DNA of 48,312 nucleotides from Salinimicrobium nanhaiense (GTDB lineage Bacteria; Bacteroidota; Bacteroidia; Flavobacteriales; Flavobacteriaceae), in the NCBI GenBank assembly GCA_012038135.1, contig JAAVJQ010000020.1, positions 1 through 48,312 on the forward strand, read 5' to 3'. Under the pieces are notes generated by a model. That model saw nothing but the letters and a program-made list of their open reading frames with translations, did not search any database and was not told the DNA's origin. Positions 16,623-26,494 of this stretch are shown piece by piece (position 1 is the stretch's first letter; each line of letters opens with the position of its first letter). The position numbers were made by a program, and so were the translations under genes.

Positions 16623-19600
16623 TTAGGCTTCAGTGGTGTTACGAACTTTAGTTTGATACATCACATTAGGTTTGGTTCCCACGTATTCAAGAGCATGATA
16701 CATTCTGTCATCTTCACTTAGAGCAGCTATACGACTCGTTTCATCATTAACATCTCCAAATACAATAGCTCCTTTGTCACAAGCTGCAGAACATGCTGTC
16801 TGGAATTCGCCATCCACAACAGGTCTTCCTTCACGTTTTGCATCAAGGATAGTTTTTTGCGTACGCTGGATACAGAAGGAACATTTTTCCATAACCCCTC
16901 TCGAACGCACAGTAACATCGGGATTCAAGACCATACGCCCAAGGTCATTGTTCATGTGGTAATCGAATTCTTCATTCTTGGCGTAAAGGAACCAGTTAAA
17001 CCTTCTTACTTTATAAGGACAGTTGTTGGCACAGTATCTTGTTCCCACACATCGGTTATACACCATCTGGTTTTGACCCTGGCGTCCATGCATAGTTGCT
17101 GCAACAGGACATACTGTTTCACAAGGCGCATGGTTACAATGCTGACAAAGCATCGGCTGGAAAACCACCTGTGGATTATCTGATGCTACTTCGAGTTCTT
17201 TAAATTGACCTAAAGAGTCTCCAAGGCCGCTCATATTGTCCTTCTTCTCAATATCCTCGTGGAAGGTATCTTCAGAAGAATAGTAACGGTCAATTCGCAA
17301 CCAGTGCATATCACGGTACTTTCTTACTTCCTCCTTACCAACTACAGGTACATTGTTCTCTGCGTGACAAGCGATCACACACGCCCCACATCCTGTACAG
17401 GCATTAAGATCGATCGACATTTTAAAGTGGTGACCTACAGATCTGTCAAAACCATCCCAAAGATCAACATCCGGTGAAGTTACCGGCGTCTCTACGTGGT
17501 TAAGAGAAACCTGCGGCATATGATTCCACACGTGAGAATCCTGACTATTGAAGATCTCAAGAGTAGTCTCTTTTACGATATCTTCTCTACCCATTAAGGT
17601 AGTATGCAGCTGGAGACAGGCAAACTCATGGACCCCTCCTGCTTTTTCTATAGAAACGTTTTGATAGGATTTAAAATCCTGGTAAAGGGGATAAGCATTC
17701 ACCCCTACCTGCATTTCACGCTGCACGCCTTCTTTCTTACCATAACCTAATGCAAGGGAAACAACTCCTCTTGCCTGACCAGGCTGAATGAAAACCGGCA
17801 CCCTTTCCAGCACGGTATCTCCAACTTTAAGGTTAACATAGCTTCCATTTAAAGCTCCGTTGGAAACATGTTCGTTTTCAAGGCCCAGCTCTTCAGCATC
17901 GATCCTCGAGACCATAAGATAGTTATCCCATGAGGCTCTGGTAATAGGATCTGGCAATTCCTGCAGCCATGGGTTATTGGCCATATTACCGCTTCCCATT
18001 GCTACGGAAGTATAAAGCTCAAGTTCCAAACCTTCTCCCGCAGCTACAGAAGAAAGATTTCTCGCAGCCGAAGCATCATCGAAAGAACCGGTTACTGCTC
18101 CTTCAGTTGCAGAACCCTCTGCAGAGGATCCTGCTACCGCAGAAGTTCCTCCGGGTGCAGTTCCTTCAAAAATCCCGTCGTGTAAGGCATCGATCCATGA
18201 AGTAGAACCCATGGAACCCTCCCAGGTTTGTCTCAGGTAATCTGAATATGAGGTATTGTTATCTGACCATCTTAAAAGCACATCCTGAAACTGGCTTGTA
18301 TCAAATAATGGTCTAATAGTAGGCTGCATTAAACCAAATTTGCTACCGGTGAACTGAACATCCCCCCAGCTTTCAAGATAATGGGGCGTTGCAGCAACAT
18401 AATCGCAAAGCAATGCGGTTTCATCCTTTTTCATGGAGAAAGCCACCTTTAGATCTACATTTTTAAGACCTTCTACAAATTCATTTGCAAAAGGAAGACT
18501 ATAAGCAGGATTAACTCCGGCTACAAGAATAGCTCCCACCTGTCCGGCATTCATATCGGCTACCAATTGCTTCACTGCTGCCGAATTTCCCTGTCTCAGC
18601 ATTCTTGGATTTGCAGTATCCATTACCCGGCTACCAAGAGCTTCATTTATCGACAGGACAAGTGCCTGCGCATTAACATCAGGAATTCCTGAAATAACTA
18701 CTGCCCCGCTTCCGGAGCTACGCAGTTGTTTTGCGGCGCTTTGAAGAGCCTGACTAATATTTTCAGGTAAATTGTTTGAGGAAGAACCTCCTGTAACATA
18801 ACCATGAAGAGCCGCAAGCGCTGTTCTCTGCTGAGAAAGCGTAAGCGGAACTCTCTTATCTGCATTTGCTCCCGACAAAGTGAAAGTAGATTCGAACTGG
18901 ATATGACGGGACATTTTTCCATCCTGAGGAATGCGTCCTTTTGCATAAGCAGCATCATGACCTCCACCAGCCCAGTCTCCAAGGAAATCGGCTCCTATGG
19001 AAACAATGGTTTCAGCTTTTGAAAAATCGTAACTAGGAAGTGCTCTTTTTCCATACCGAGCCTGGAAAGCATCCAATGCAGCATCTTCAGAAACAGTATC
19101 ATAAACTACATGACGCACATTTCCATAGCGCTGAGAAAACTCGTTGATTATCTTTGAAGTAGAAGGACTTGCAAAGGTTTGAGTCAAAAGTACGATCTGC
19201 CCGTTAATATTGTTCAGCTTCTCCTTTACTTCTGTGTCGAATCGTTCCCAGGAAACAACTTCCCCGTTTGCCAAAGGCCTTTGCAGCCTTTTGTTATCAT
19301 ATAAGGAAAGAACCGAAGCGTGTACTCTCGCATTCGCACCGGTGGTTCCCATTGTGTTGTATTCAATTTTGATAGGACGACCTTCGCGTGTCTTTACAAG
19401 TACGCTCGAAAAATCAAATCCATCGGCCATAGTTGTAGCATAGTAGTTTGCCACCCCCGGAACGATCCTTTCGGGCTGTACAACATAAGGAATAGACTTC
19501 ATCACCGGGCCTTCACAGGCAGCCAAAGATGCCGCTGCTGTACTAAAACCAACATACTTTAAAAAGTCCCTTCTGGAAGTCGTTGAAGCTTCAAGAGATT

Positions 19601-19727
19601 CTTTGTCGCCAAGGAATTCATCTGTAGGGATCTCCTCTACAAATTCTTTCTGACTGTGTGTCTCAACAATTGAGCTGTTTGGATTTAGCTCTTCAACACT
19701 TTTCCAGTATTTCTTGTTTGATGACAT
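16623..19727 (-). CDS. actB: ACIII large iron-sulfur subunit ActB (molybdopterin-oxidoreductase-like, TAT signal)
   Basis: 1034 residues. A twin-arginine signal (TSRRDFLKYVGFSTAAASLA) precedes a molybdopterin-oxidoreductase-like domain that in this family carries no cofactor. The C-terminal quarter is a ferredoxin-like domain with four cysteine clusters: CTGCGACVIACHAE, CQHCNHAPCETVCP, CVGTRYCANNCP and the CSFCIQ...CSAACDKGA pair. This fits three 4Fe-4S clusters and one 3Fe-4S cluster. A low-complexity Ala/Gly/Ser/Thr stretch (about residues 525-560) interrupts the middle. It forms the periplasmic electron wire of ACIII between ActC and the haem subunits. Confidence 0.95.
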   Translation of the reverse strand: MSSNKKYWKSVEELNPNSSIVETHSQKEFVEEIPTDEFLGDKESLEASTTSRRDFLKYVGFSTAAASLAACEGPVMKSIPYVVQPERIVPGVANYYATTMADGFDFSSVLVKTREGRPIKIEYNTMGTTGANARVHASVLSLYDNKRLQRPLANGEVVSWERFDTEVKEKLNNINGQIVLLTQTFASPSTSKIINEFSQRYGNVRHVVYDTVSEDAALDAFQARYGKRALPSYDFSKAETIVSIGADFLGDWAGGGHDAAYAKGRIPQDGKMSRHIQFESTFTLSGANADKRVPLTLSQQRTALAALHGYVTGGSSSNNLPENISQALQSAAKQLRSSGSGAVVISGIPDVNAQALVLSINEALGSRVMDTANPRMLRQGNSAAVKQLVADMNAGQVGAILVAGVNPAYSLPFANEFVEGLKNVDLKVAFSMKKDETALLCDYVAATPHYLESWGDVQFTGSKFGLMQPTIRPLFDTSQFQDVLLRWSDNNTSYSDYLRQTWEGSMGSTSWIDALHDGIFEGTAPGGTSAVAGSSAEGSATEGAVTGSFDDASAARNLSSVAAGEGLELELYTSVAMGSGNMANNPWLQELPDPITRASWDNYLMVSRIDAEELGLENEHVSNGALNGSYVNLKVGDTVLERVPVFIQPGQARGVVSLALGYGKKEGVQREMQVGVNAYPLYQDFKSYQNVSIEKAGGVHEFACLQLHTTLMGREDIVKETTLEIFNSQDSHVWNHMPQVSLNHVETPVTSPDVDLWDGFDRSVGHHFKMSIDLNACTGCGACVIACHAENNVPVVGKEEVRKYRDMHWLRIDRYYSSEDTFHEDIEKKDNMSGLGDSLGQFKELEVASDNPQVVFQPMLCQHCNHAPCETVCPVAATMHGRQGQNQMVYNRCVGTRYCANNCPYKVRRFNWFLYAKNEEFDYHMNNDLGRMVLNPDVTVRSRGVMEKCSFCIQRTQKTILDAKREGRPVVDGEFQTACSAACDKGAIVFGDVNDETSRIAALSEDDRMYHALEYVGTKPNVMYQTKVRNTTEA

Positions 19728-19754
19728 ATATATGTTATTACTTCTTTAAATTAA

Positions 19755-21125
19755 TTAATAGTGGCATTTCATACATTCAATTCCACCCATTTCGGCAACT
19801 GTTAATTCCTCAACACCGTATTTCTTGGTAAGCTCTTCATGAACTTTTTCGTAGTATTCATTTCCTGCAGTCCTTACATTGGTCTCACGGTGACAGTTAA
19901 TACACCATCCCATTGTAAGTGGCGCATTTTGATACATGATCTCCATTTCCTGTACAGGACCGTGACAGGTTTGACAGGCTATTCCTCCAACCTCTACGTG
20001 CTGAGAGTGGTTGAAGTAAGCAAAATCGGGAAGGTTATGGATTCTCACCCACTTCACAGGCTCAGTCTCTCCGGTGTAAGCCTGGTTTTGAACATCCCAG
20101 CCTACAGCCTCATAAAGTTTCGCGATCTCGCCGTCATAGAATTCTTTTGAGTATTCTTCAGTTGCAGTACTTTCAGCAACCTCACCTATAGATTTATGAC
20201 AGTTCATACAAACATTCAGGGAAGGAATTCCTGATGTCTTGGAAACTCTTGCAGAAGAGTGACAAAACTTACATTCGATCTGGTTGTCACCGGCATGTAT
20301 CCTGTGCGAGAAGTGAATTGGCTGGATGGGCTGATATCCCTGATCAACTCCCACCTGCATTAGGTATCCATAAGCAAAATAAGAACCGACAAGAACAAGG
20401 ATGATCGAAGTAATTATTACCAGGAACTGATTCTCTACGAAAGATTTCCAGATTGGTTTTCCTGTTCTTTTTTCCTTTACCGGAAGTTCTACCCCACTAA
20501 CCGCTGCAAATCTTCTTAATGTCTTATTTACAAGGAAGAGGATCACCAGTAGCATTACCAGTACCAGGGCAAGGATCCCAAGAACAACATCTGTAGAAAC
20601 TCCACCTCCGCCATCTCCGGTTGTCGCTGCTCCACCCCCTGCAGCCTGTTGCTCCTGCGGAACAGCTTTAGGCGCATCTGTATAAGCTAAGATATTATCT
20701 ATATCTGCATCTGATAACTGCGGAAAAGGAGGCATCGCTACCTGATTATACTCATTATAGATCGCAACCGCCTGCTCATCGCCTGCAGCGATAAGAGCCT
20801 GGGAATTTTGTATCCACTGGTGTAACCAGTCTGCATCTCTTCTTTCACCAACTCCTCTCAAAGGAGGCCCAATAGAATTACCATCTAATTTATGACAAGC
20901 AGCACAAAGAGTATTGAAAAGTTCTTTTCCTGCAGCAGCATCACCTCCTGAAGCAGGAGCCTCAACATTAGATTCTTCCGGTCCCTGTACAGTTTCCTGA
21001 TTAGCACTTTCGTCCTCAGCAAGTGGTGAGTCCTGCGCAAAAATGTGGACGTTCAATGAAAAAATAAAGGACACACTTAAAAGAACAAGTCGAGCGGCTG
21101 AATGGCGGTATTTCACCTTTTTCAT
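19755..21125 (-). CDS. actA: ACIII multihaem cytochrome ActA with an N-terminal extra cytochrome c domain (six CxxCH)
   Basis: 456 residues. A signal peptide (to IFAQ, residue 31) is followed by a cytochrome c domain with CAACH at 74-78, a Gly/Ala linker and a helix at about 180-200. A second helix lies at 234-256, then the ActA pentahaem region with CKFCH (285), CMNCH (306), CQTCH (384), CINCH (408) and CMKCH (451). ActA is usually described as pentahaem, so the sixth, N-terminal haem is a fusion. It is the first gene of the operon, 92 bases behind a perfect -7 element. With ActE the complex would carry seven haem c. Confidence 0.94.
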   Translation of the reverse strand: MKKVKYRHSAARLVLLSVSFIFSLNVHIFAQDSPLAEDESANQETVQGPEESNVEAPASGGDAAAGKELFNTLCAACHKLDGNSIGPPLRGVGERRDADWLHQWIQNSQALIAAGDEQAVAIYNEYNQVAMPPFPQLSDADIDNILAYTDAPKAVPQEQQAAGGGAATTGDGGGGVSTDVVLGILALVLVMLLVILFLVNKTLRRFAAVSGVELPVKEKRTGKPIWKSFVENQFLVIITSIILVLVGSYFAYGYLMQVGVDQGYQPIQPIHFSHRIHAGDNQIECKFCHSSARVSKTSGIPSLNVCMNCHKSIGEVAESTATEEYSKEFYDGEIAKLYEAVGWDVQNQAYTGETEPVKWVRIHNLPDFAYFNHSQHVEVGGIACQTCHGPVQEMEIMYQNAPLTMGWCINCHRETNVRTAGNEYYEKVHEELTKKYGVEELTVAEMGGIECMKCHY

Positions 21126-21216
21126 ATTATAAGTTGAATTAACGTCTTTTTGGTACGGTTTTTAGAGCAATTAAAATGTGACAAATCTCATGTTTTAGTC
21201 CCCAAAAATTTACGGA

Positions 21217-21224
21217 CAAAAGTA
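21217..21224 (-). promoter_or_regulatory. -7 promoter element of the act-cox operon (TACTTTTG)
   Basis: A perfect minus-strand match to TAnnTTTG, giving a leader of about 85 bases before actA. No TTG at the right spacing is seen. An imperfect CTTAA...TTAAG inverted repeat (about 21228-21244) sits where the -33 region would be and could bind a regulator. Confidence 0.5.
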
Positions 21225-21310
21225 ATACTTAAGTTCGATTTAAGACGTCAGGGAAATAATTTATAACTGTTCTAAATAACTGCTGAAGCCTGAAATAACC
21301 GATAAAGTTA

Positions 21311-21318
21311 TAATTTTG
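21311..21318 (+). promoter_or_regulatory. -7 promoter element of the SPOR gene (TAATTTTG)
   Basis: A perfect TAnnTTTG 22 bases upstream of the ATG. It is divergent from the act-cox promoter, about 90 bases away. Confidence 0.55.
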
Positions 21319-21340
21319 TAATTCAGAAAATTAAGAAGAA

Positions 21341-21727
21341 ATGTTGAAAAAAAAGAGTTTATTTCTGGCTTCTGCCTTGATCATAGGAGTAGCTACAGCG
21401 GGGACAGCCCAACAAGGGCAGGTGTCCATCATTCAGGATGAGGCTATACCGGTACTACTGGAGAAGAAAACAGAGATGGTAAAAGATGGTGTTATAGGAG
21501 ACCGTTACAGGATCCAGCTGTTTTCGGGAGATAATAATCAGGCCAGCAAAGTGATCAGGGAGTATAGATCTCTTTATCCGGATTGGCCATCTACAATCGT
21601 TTTTGAAACACCCAATTATAAAGTATGGGTCGGAAATTTCAGAAACAGTCTTGAAGCTGACAGGGCTTTAATAGAGGTTAAGAGATCCTTCCCTTCTGCC
21701 TTTAGATTTAAACCTGAAAAGAGATAA
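21341..21727 (+). CDS. Secreted SPOR-domain protein
   Basis: 128 residues with a signal peptide (MLKKKSLFLASALIIGVATA, cleaved near TAQQ). The rest is essentially one SPOR fold: YRIQLFSGDNNQASKVIREY, then the second half NYKVWVGNFRNSLEADRALI. SPOR domains bind denuded peptidoglycan glycan strands, often at division sites. Small stand-alone SPOR proteins are common in Flavobacteriaceae. It is monocistronic, with its own promoter and a shared bidirectional terminator. Confidence 0.85.
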   Translation: MLKKKSLFLASALIIGVATAGTAQQGQVSIIQDEAIPVLLEKKTEMVKDGVIGDRYRIQLFSGDNNQASKVIREYRSLYPDWPSTIVFETPNYKVWVGNFRNSLEADRALIEVKRSFPSAFRFKPEKR

Positions 21728-21748
21728 GATTTAGCAAATCGATGAAAT

Positions 21749-21780
21749 AAAAAAAGGGATGCCATTGCATCCCTTTTTTT
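21749..21780. terminator. Bidirectional intrinsic terminator between the SPOR gene and infB
   Basis: A perfect 14-base stem (A7-GGGATGC and its complement) with a CATT loop, A run on one side and T run on the other. It serves the plus-strand SPOR gene and the minus-strand infB operon, which converge here. Confidence 0.92.
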
Positions 21781-21798
21781 GGTATAGAATTCTAATTA

Positions 21799-24573
21799 TT
21801 ATTTAAGCTTTTTCTTAACGGCTACTTCCTGGAATGCTTCCACAACATCACCTTCCTGGATGTCATTGTAGTTTTTGATCTGCAATCCACAGTCATAACC
21901 TTTAGAAACTTCTTTCACGTCATCCTTAAATCGTTTAAGCGATGCAAGTAATCCTGTGTAAACTACCACTCCATCACGAATCAACCTAATCTGAGAGTTT
22001 CTGTAGATTTTACCATCGGTTACCATACAACCAGCAATAGTCCCGATCTTAGACACTTTAAAGATTTCCCTGATCTCTGCATTACCGGTGATCTCCTCCT
22101 TCATTTCAGGAGAAAGCATACCTTCCATTGCATCTTTCAGGTCGTTGATCGCATCGTAAATTATTGAGTAAGTTCTGATATCGATCTCTTCCTTCTCGGC
22201 TACCATTCTGGCATTTCCGGCAGGACGTACGTTAAATCCAATAATGATCGCATCGGAAGCCGAAGCCAGCAACACATCACTTTCGGTAATCGCACCTACT
22301 CCTTTATGGATGATGTTCACCTGGATTTCTTCAGTAGACAACTTCTGGAAGGAATCTGTAAGCGCCTCCACAGAACCATCCACATCACCTTTAAGGATGA
22401 TATTAAGTTCTTTAAATTCACCAAGAGCAATACGACGTCCAATCTCATCAAGAGTGATGTGACGCTGAGTCCTTACAGACTGCTCGCGCTGTAACTGAGT
22501 ACGTTTTGCTGCAATATCTCTTGCCTCCCGCTCATCTGTCATCACCTTGAACTTATCACCCGCCTGCGGCGCACCATCAAGTCCAAGAATTGATACAGGT
22601 GTCGAAGGACCTGCTTCTTTTACATCTTTTCCACGCTCATCCTGCATGGCTTTAACCTTCCCGCTGTTTCTTCCGGCCAGAACGTAATCTCCGATTTTTA
22701 AAGTACCGGATTGTACTAAAATGGTAGATACATAACCTCTACCTTTATCCAGGTAGGCTTCAACAACAGTACCTGTTGCAAGCTTGTCAGGGTTAGCCTG
22801 AAGTTCAAGAATTTCGGCTTCTAAAAGCACCTTTTCAAGCAGCTCTTTCACACCCATTCCTGTTTTGGCGGAGATATCATGGGACTGGATCTTTCCACCC
22901 CAATCTTCCACCAATAGATTCATTCCTGCTAATTTCTCTTTGATCTTTTCAGGATTCGCGGTAGGAAGGTCAGATTTGTTAATGGCGAAAACAATAGGTA
23001 CTCCTGCAGCCTGGGCGTGGGAGATAGCTTCTTTTGTTTGCGGCATCACGTCATCATCTGCTGCGATCACAATAATTGCAAGGTCAGTAACCTGTGCACC
23101 CCTTGCCCGCATCGCCGTAAAGGCTTCGTGACCGGGAGTATCCAAAAATGCAATTTTTTGACCATTATCCAGCCTTACACTATAGGCTCCGATGTGCTGG
23201 GTAATTCCGCCACTTTCACCTGCAATAACATTTTCTTTACGAATATAATCCAGCAAAGAGGTCTTCCCGTGGTCAACGTGACCCATTACGGTTACAATAG
23301 GAGCTCTTGGCTTAAGATCCTCAGGATTCTCCGGAGCTACTTCTTTAGGCTCATCAAGATCGGCAGTAACGAATTCTACTTCATAGTCGAATTCTTCGGC
23401 TACGATGGACAATGTTTCAGCATCAAGACGTTGGTTCATGGTCACCATCATACCAAGTGACATACAGGCAGAGATGATCTGGGTAACAGGAACATCCATC
23501 ATGGTAGCTACTTCACTTACCGTAACGAACTCGGTTACCTTTAATACCTTGTTCTCATCTTCAAGCTGGGCATCCTCAGTTCTTTGACGGTGCGTATCCC
23601 TCTTATTTCTACGGTACTTGGCACCACGGCCTTTTCCTGATTTACCCTGTAATTTTTCAAGGGTCTCACGCACCTGCTTTTGTACTTCTTCTTCGCTTGG
23701 CTCCTCCTTAGTTACAGGACGAGTACGTTTTCCTCCGGCTTTATTAGTTTTTGCTCCGGCTCCACCTTGTCCGGGTGCACCTTTCACATCTTTGCTAATA
23801 CGACGACGGCGTTTTTTACGCTTATCTTTATCGTCTTCAGCTTTTTTATCTTTTTCATCCTTCTTCTTAACCGGCTTCTTGAACTGGGAAAGGTCGATCT
23901 TTTCTCCGGTAAAATTAGGTCCGCTAAGTTTCTGGTATTTTGTGGTTACAGTAGAAGATTCCTCTTCTTTTGAAGCTTGGGGTGCTGCCTCAGTTTCAGC
24001 TGCCGGGGCAGGCATTTCTTCCTTAGGCTTTTCTGCTTCGGGTTTTTCTTCTTTAGCCTTCTCAGGTTGAGGAGGAGTTTGTTCGGTCGCTTTTGGAGCT
24101 TCTGCTTTTGGAGCTTCTGGCGTTGCTTCCGGTTTTTGAACTTCGGCCTGTGGCTGTTCAGGCATTTTAGTTTCAGCTGCCGGTGCGCTTTCAGGTTTTT
24201 GAGGAGCAGCAGGTTTTGGTTTGTCAAGATCTATTTTACCTACCTGTTTTGGGCCTTCCAGGTTAGACTTAGCTCGTATCACCTCCTGCTTTTCATCCTG
24301 CTTACGCTTATCTTCAAGTTCCTTTTCTCTTTCAAGACGCAGGCTTTCCTTTTCTTTACGCTTCTCTTCGCCTACTTCTTTAGCTTCAACCTTTTTACTT
24401 TTATCGGTTTGAAACTCATCAGAAAGCACCTGATAAATCTCTCCCGATATTTTTGTGGTAGGACGCGCTTCTATCTCGTGGCCCTGGGAATTAAGAAATT
24501 CCACAGCACGATCCAGCGAAATATTAAATTCACGCAGTACCTTATTTAATCGCATTGTCTTTGCTTCAGCCAT
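21799..24573 (-). CDS. infB: Translation initiation factor IF-2
   Basis: 924 residues. Delivers initiator tRNA to the ribosome and hydrolyses GTP. The G domain begins with [20 protein letters not shown] (around residue 430) and has DTPGHEAF and NKSD. Domains II-IV follow to the C-terminus. The first 340 residues are low-complexity, alternating Lys/Glu and Pro/Ala-rich segments, with an IF2-N module at the start ([20 protein letters not shown]). It is the last gene of rimP-nusA-infB, 31 bases after nusA, and ends at a strong bidirectional terminator. Confidence 0.98.
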   Translation of the reverse strand: MAEAKTMRLNKVLREFNISLDRAVEFLNSQGHEIEARPTTKISGEIYQVLSDEFQTDKSKKVEAKEVGEEKRKEKESLRLEREKELEDKRKQDEKQEVIRAKSNLEGPKQVGKIDLDKPKPAAPQKPESAPAAETKMPEQPQAEVQKPEATPEAPKAEAPKATEQTPPQPEKAKEEKPEAEKPKEEMPAPAAETEAAPQASKEEESSTVTTKYQKLSGPNFTGEKIDLSQFKKPVKKKDEKDKKAEDDKDKRKKRRRRISKDVKGAPGQGGAGAKTNKAGGKRTRPVTKEEPSEEEVQKQVRETLEKLQGKSGKGRGAKYRRNKRDTHRQRTEDAQLEDENKVLKVTEFVTVSEVATMMDVPVTQIISACMSLGMMVTMNQRLDAETLSIVAEEFDYEVEFVTADLDEPKEVAPENPEDLKPRAPIVTVMGHVDHGKTSLLDYIRKENVIAGESGGITQHIGAYSVRLDNGQKIAFLDTPGHEAFTAMRARGAQVTDLAIIVIAADDDVMPQTKEAISHAQAAGVPIVFAINKSDLPTANPEKIKEKLAGMNLLVEDWGGKIQSHDISAKTGMGVKELLEKVLLEAEILELQANPDKLATGTVVEAYLDKGRGYVSTILVQSGTLKIGDYVLAGRNSGKVKAMQDERGKDVKEAGPSTPVSILGLDGAPQAGDKFKVMTDEREARDIAAKRTQLQREQSVRTQRHITLDEIGRRIALGEFKELNIILKGDVDGSVEALTDSFQKLSTEEIQVNIIHKGVGAITESDVLLASASDAIIIGFNVRPAGNARMVAEKEEIDIRTYSIIYDAINDLKDAMEGMLSPEMKEEITGNAEIREIFKVSKIGTIAGCMVTDGKIYRNSQIRLIRDGVVVYTGLLASLKRFKDDVKEVSKGYDCGLQIKNYNDIQEGDVVEAFQEVAVKKKLK

Positions 24574-24604
24574 AAATTGCCCTCTAAATTATCCTCTTTT
24601 ATTC

Positions 24605-25849
24605 TTAACTGTTATTCTCTTCTTCAAATTCTTCTCTAAGAACCCTCATCACATCACGAATAGTTTCTTCTTCAAGATCGGTTCTCTTAACAAGATCATC
24701 TACATCCTGCTCCAGTATACTTTTTGCCGTATCGAGACCAATTTTGGCAAATTCCTCGATAACCCAGTCATCGATCTCATCTGCAAATTCTCTTAATTCA
24801 ACATCTTCTTCAACGCCTTCTCTAAAGACATCTATTTCATAACCCGTCAATTGTCCTGCCAATCTTATATTATGACCTCCACGGCCAATAGCTTTGGACA
24901 CTTCTTCGGGCTTCAACATTACTTCTGCCCGCTTGTTCTCCTCATCTATCTTTAGAGAAGTGATCTTCGCAGGACTTAAAGCACGGGTGATCAACAATTG
25001 ATTATTTGTGGTGTAATTGATCACATCAATATTTTCATTCCCCAGTTCGCGAACGATACTGTGGATTCGGGACCCCTTCATACCCACACAGGCACCAACA
25101 GGATCAATACGGTCATCATAAGAATCCACAGCTACTTTTGCTTTTTCACCGGGTATTCTTACTACCTTCTTAACATTGATTAAACCATCAAACACTTCAG
25201 GGATCTCCTGCTCAAAAAGTTTCTCCAAAAATAAAGGAGATGTTCTTGACATAATAATAGCAGGCTTATTTCCTTTTAGCTCAACGCTCTCAATAATTCC
25301 TCTCACATTTTCCCCTTTTCTGAAGAAATCTGAAGGGATCTGTCTGTCCTTAGGTAAAATGATCTCGTTGCCTTCATCGTCAAGCAAAATTATTGCTCTG
25401 TGACGAATGTGGTGAACTTCGGCAGTATAGATCTCTCCCTCAAGTTCCTTGAAATGCTTATAGATATTTGTATTATCGTGTTCATGAACCTTAGAGATAA
25501 GGTTTTGACGAAGAGACAGAATAGAACGACGACCAAGGTCGATCAATTTGACTTCTTCAGAAACATCTTCTCCCACCTCAAAATCGGGCTCGATCTTACG
25601 AGCCTCGGTAAGGGAAATTTCCTGGTTAGGATCCTCCACTTCACCATCGGCCACTACTACACGGTTTCTCCAGATCTCAAGATCTCCTTTATCGGGATTC
25701 ACAATGATATCAAAGTTATCATCTTCCCCATACTTCTTTTTCAGAGCATTCCTCAATACGTCTTCAAGAATTGCCATTAAAGTTGGCTTATCTATAGACT
25801 TATCATCCTTGAATTCTGAAAACGATTCTATCAACGCGATATTTTCCAT
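24605..25849 (-). CDS. nusA: Transcription termination/antitermination factor NusA
   Basis: 414 residues, the short form without the E. coli-type C-terminal acidic repeats. It has an N-terminal RNA-polymerase-binding domain, an S1 domain (GEIYTAEVHHIRHRAIIL), and KH1/KH2 with VGACVGMKGSRI and KAIGRGGHNIRLA. A C-terminal tail rich in Glu follows. It lies 12 bases after rimP and 31 before infB, the standard operon. Its own level may feed back on the hairpin in the leader. Confidence 0.97.
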   Translation of the reverse strand: MENIALIESFSEFKDDKSIDKPTLMAILEDVLRNALKKKYGEDDNFDIIVNPDKGDLEIWRNRVVVADGEVEDPNQEISLTEARKIEPDFEVGEDVSEEVKLIDLGRRSILSLRQNLISKVHEHDNTNIYKHFKELEGEIYTAEVHHIRHRAIILLDDEGNEIILPKDRQIPSDFFRKGENVRGIIESVELKGNKPAIIMSRTSPLFLEKLFEQEIPEVFDGLINVKKVVRIPGEKAKVAVDSYDDRIDPVGACVGMKGSRIHSIVRELGNENIDVINYTTNNQLLITRALSPAKITSLKIDEENKRAEVMLKPEEVSKAIGRGGHNIRLAGQLTGYEIDVFREGVEEDVELREFADEIDDWVIEEFAKIGLDTAKSILEQDVDDLVKRTDLEEETIRDVMRVLREEFEEENNS

Positions 25850-25861
25850 ATCTTTTGTCTG

Positions 25862-26326
25862 TTAAAATGTTATAATCACCTTTGCCTCTTTTACATCCTT
25901 AAGAGGCAAGACAGCTTCTTTATTTACAGTCACTTTTCCCTTACCTACAGGTTTTGGCTCCCTGGCCTTCCATTTAAGGGTGACCTTGTTATCTTCAAAA
26001 CCTGCCAGCTCACCTTCTATTTTCTCTCCATTCACCGTTGTGACAGCGAGAGTTCTACCAATATTTTTACGGTATTGACGCGGCATCTCAAGAGGAGTAG
26101 ATACTCCCGCAGAAGCAACGTCCAAAGAAAAATCTTCTTCTTCCCTGTCCAGGTTATGCTCGATCTTACGGCTTACTGCAATGCAATCATTAACCGAAAC
26201 ACCATTGTCCCCATCTATCACCACCGTGATATGATTGGCGTCATTAATATTTAGCTCAATTAAAAATAATGAATTATTTTCTTCGAAAGCTTCCTGCAGT
26301 AAATTTTCTACTTTCTCTCGTAACAT
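25862..26326 (-). CDS. rimP: Ribosome maturation factor RimP
   Basis: 154 residues. Assists assembly of the 30S subunit. The N-terminal half has INDANHITVVIDGDNGVSVNDC and the family motif LDVASAGVSTPL; an SH3-like C-terminal domain follows. First gene of the rimP-nusA-infB operon. Its ATG lies about 17 bases past a hairpin with a T run, and a promoter with both -33 and -7 elements lies upstream. Confidence 0.95.
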   Translation of the reverse strand: MLREKVENLLQEAFEENNSLFLIELNINDANHITVVIDGDNGVSVNDCIAVSRKIEHNLDREEEDFSLDVASAGVSTPLEMPRQYRKNIGRTLAVTTVNGEKIEGELAGFEDNKVTLKWKAREPKPVGKGKVTVNKEAVLPLKDVKEAKVIITF

Positions 26327-26342
26327 ACCCGATTGCGGCTAT

Positions 26343-26368
26343 AAAAAGAGGGGACTTTCTGTCCCCTC
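26343..26368 (-). promoter_or_regulatory. Attenuator-like hairpin in the rimP-nusA-infB leader
   Basis: On the minus strand, an 8-base GC-rich perfect stem (GAGGGGAC and its complement) with a 5-base loop is followed at once by TTTTT. It lies between the promoter (26395-26428) and the rimP ATG (26326). No minus-strand gene lies upstream for it to terminate. A CGTTG...CAACG pair just before the stem could form an alternative or stacked helix. Leader terminators before rimP have been described in alphaproteobacteria. Confidence 0.6.
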
Positions 26369-26394
26369 GTTGTTCTTTTTTCGCTTCAACGGTG

Positions 26395-26428
26395 CAAATA
26401 TAGTAATATTTTTGAAGAACGAAAACAA
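26395..26428 (-). promoter_or_regulatory. Promoter of rimP-nusA-infB (TTG-N23-TATATTTG)
   Basis: On the minus strand, TTG (26428-26426) is followed after 23 bases by TATATTTG (26402-26395), a perfect Bacteroidota -33/-7 pair. The transcript would start near 26388, leaving a leader of about 60 bases that contains the attenuator-like hairpin. Confidence 0.65.
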
Positions 26429-26494
26429 GATTTCCAATGAAAAAATAATTGTAATTTTATAACTCAAACAACCTTAAATTATTACCAACACCTT

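Noticed and set aside
21179..21190. TGA-N6-TCA site in the act-cox leader as a third member of the ric/usp regulon
   Set aside because: It lies downstream of the predicted start, no -7 element stands at the matching distance, and such a 6-base match is expected about a dozen times in the window.
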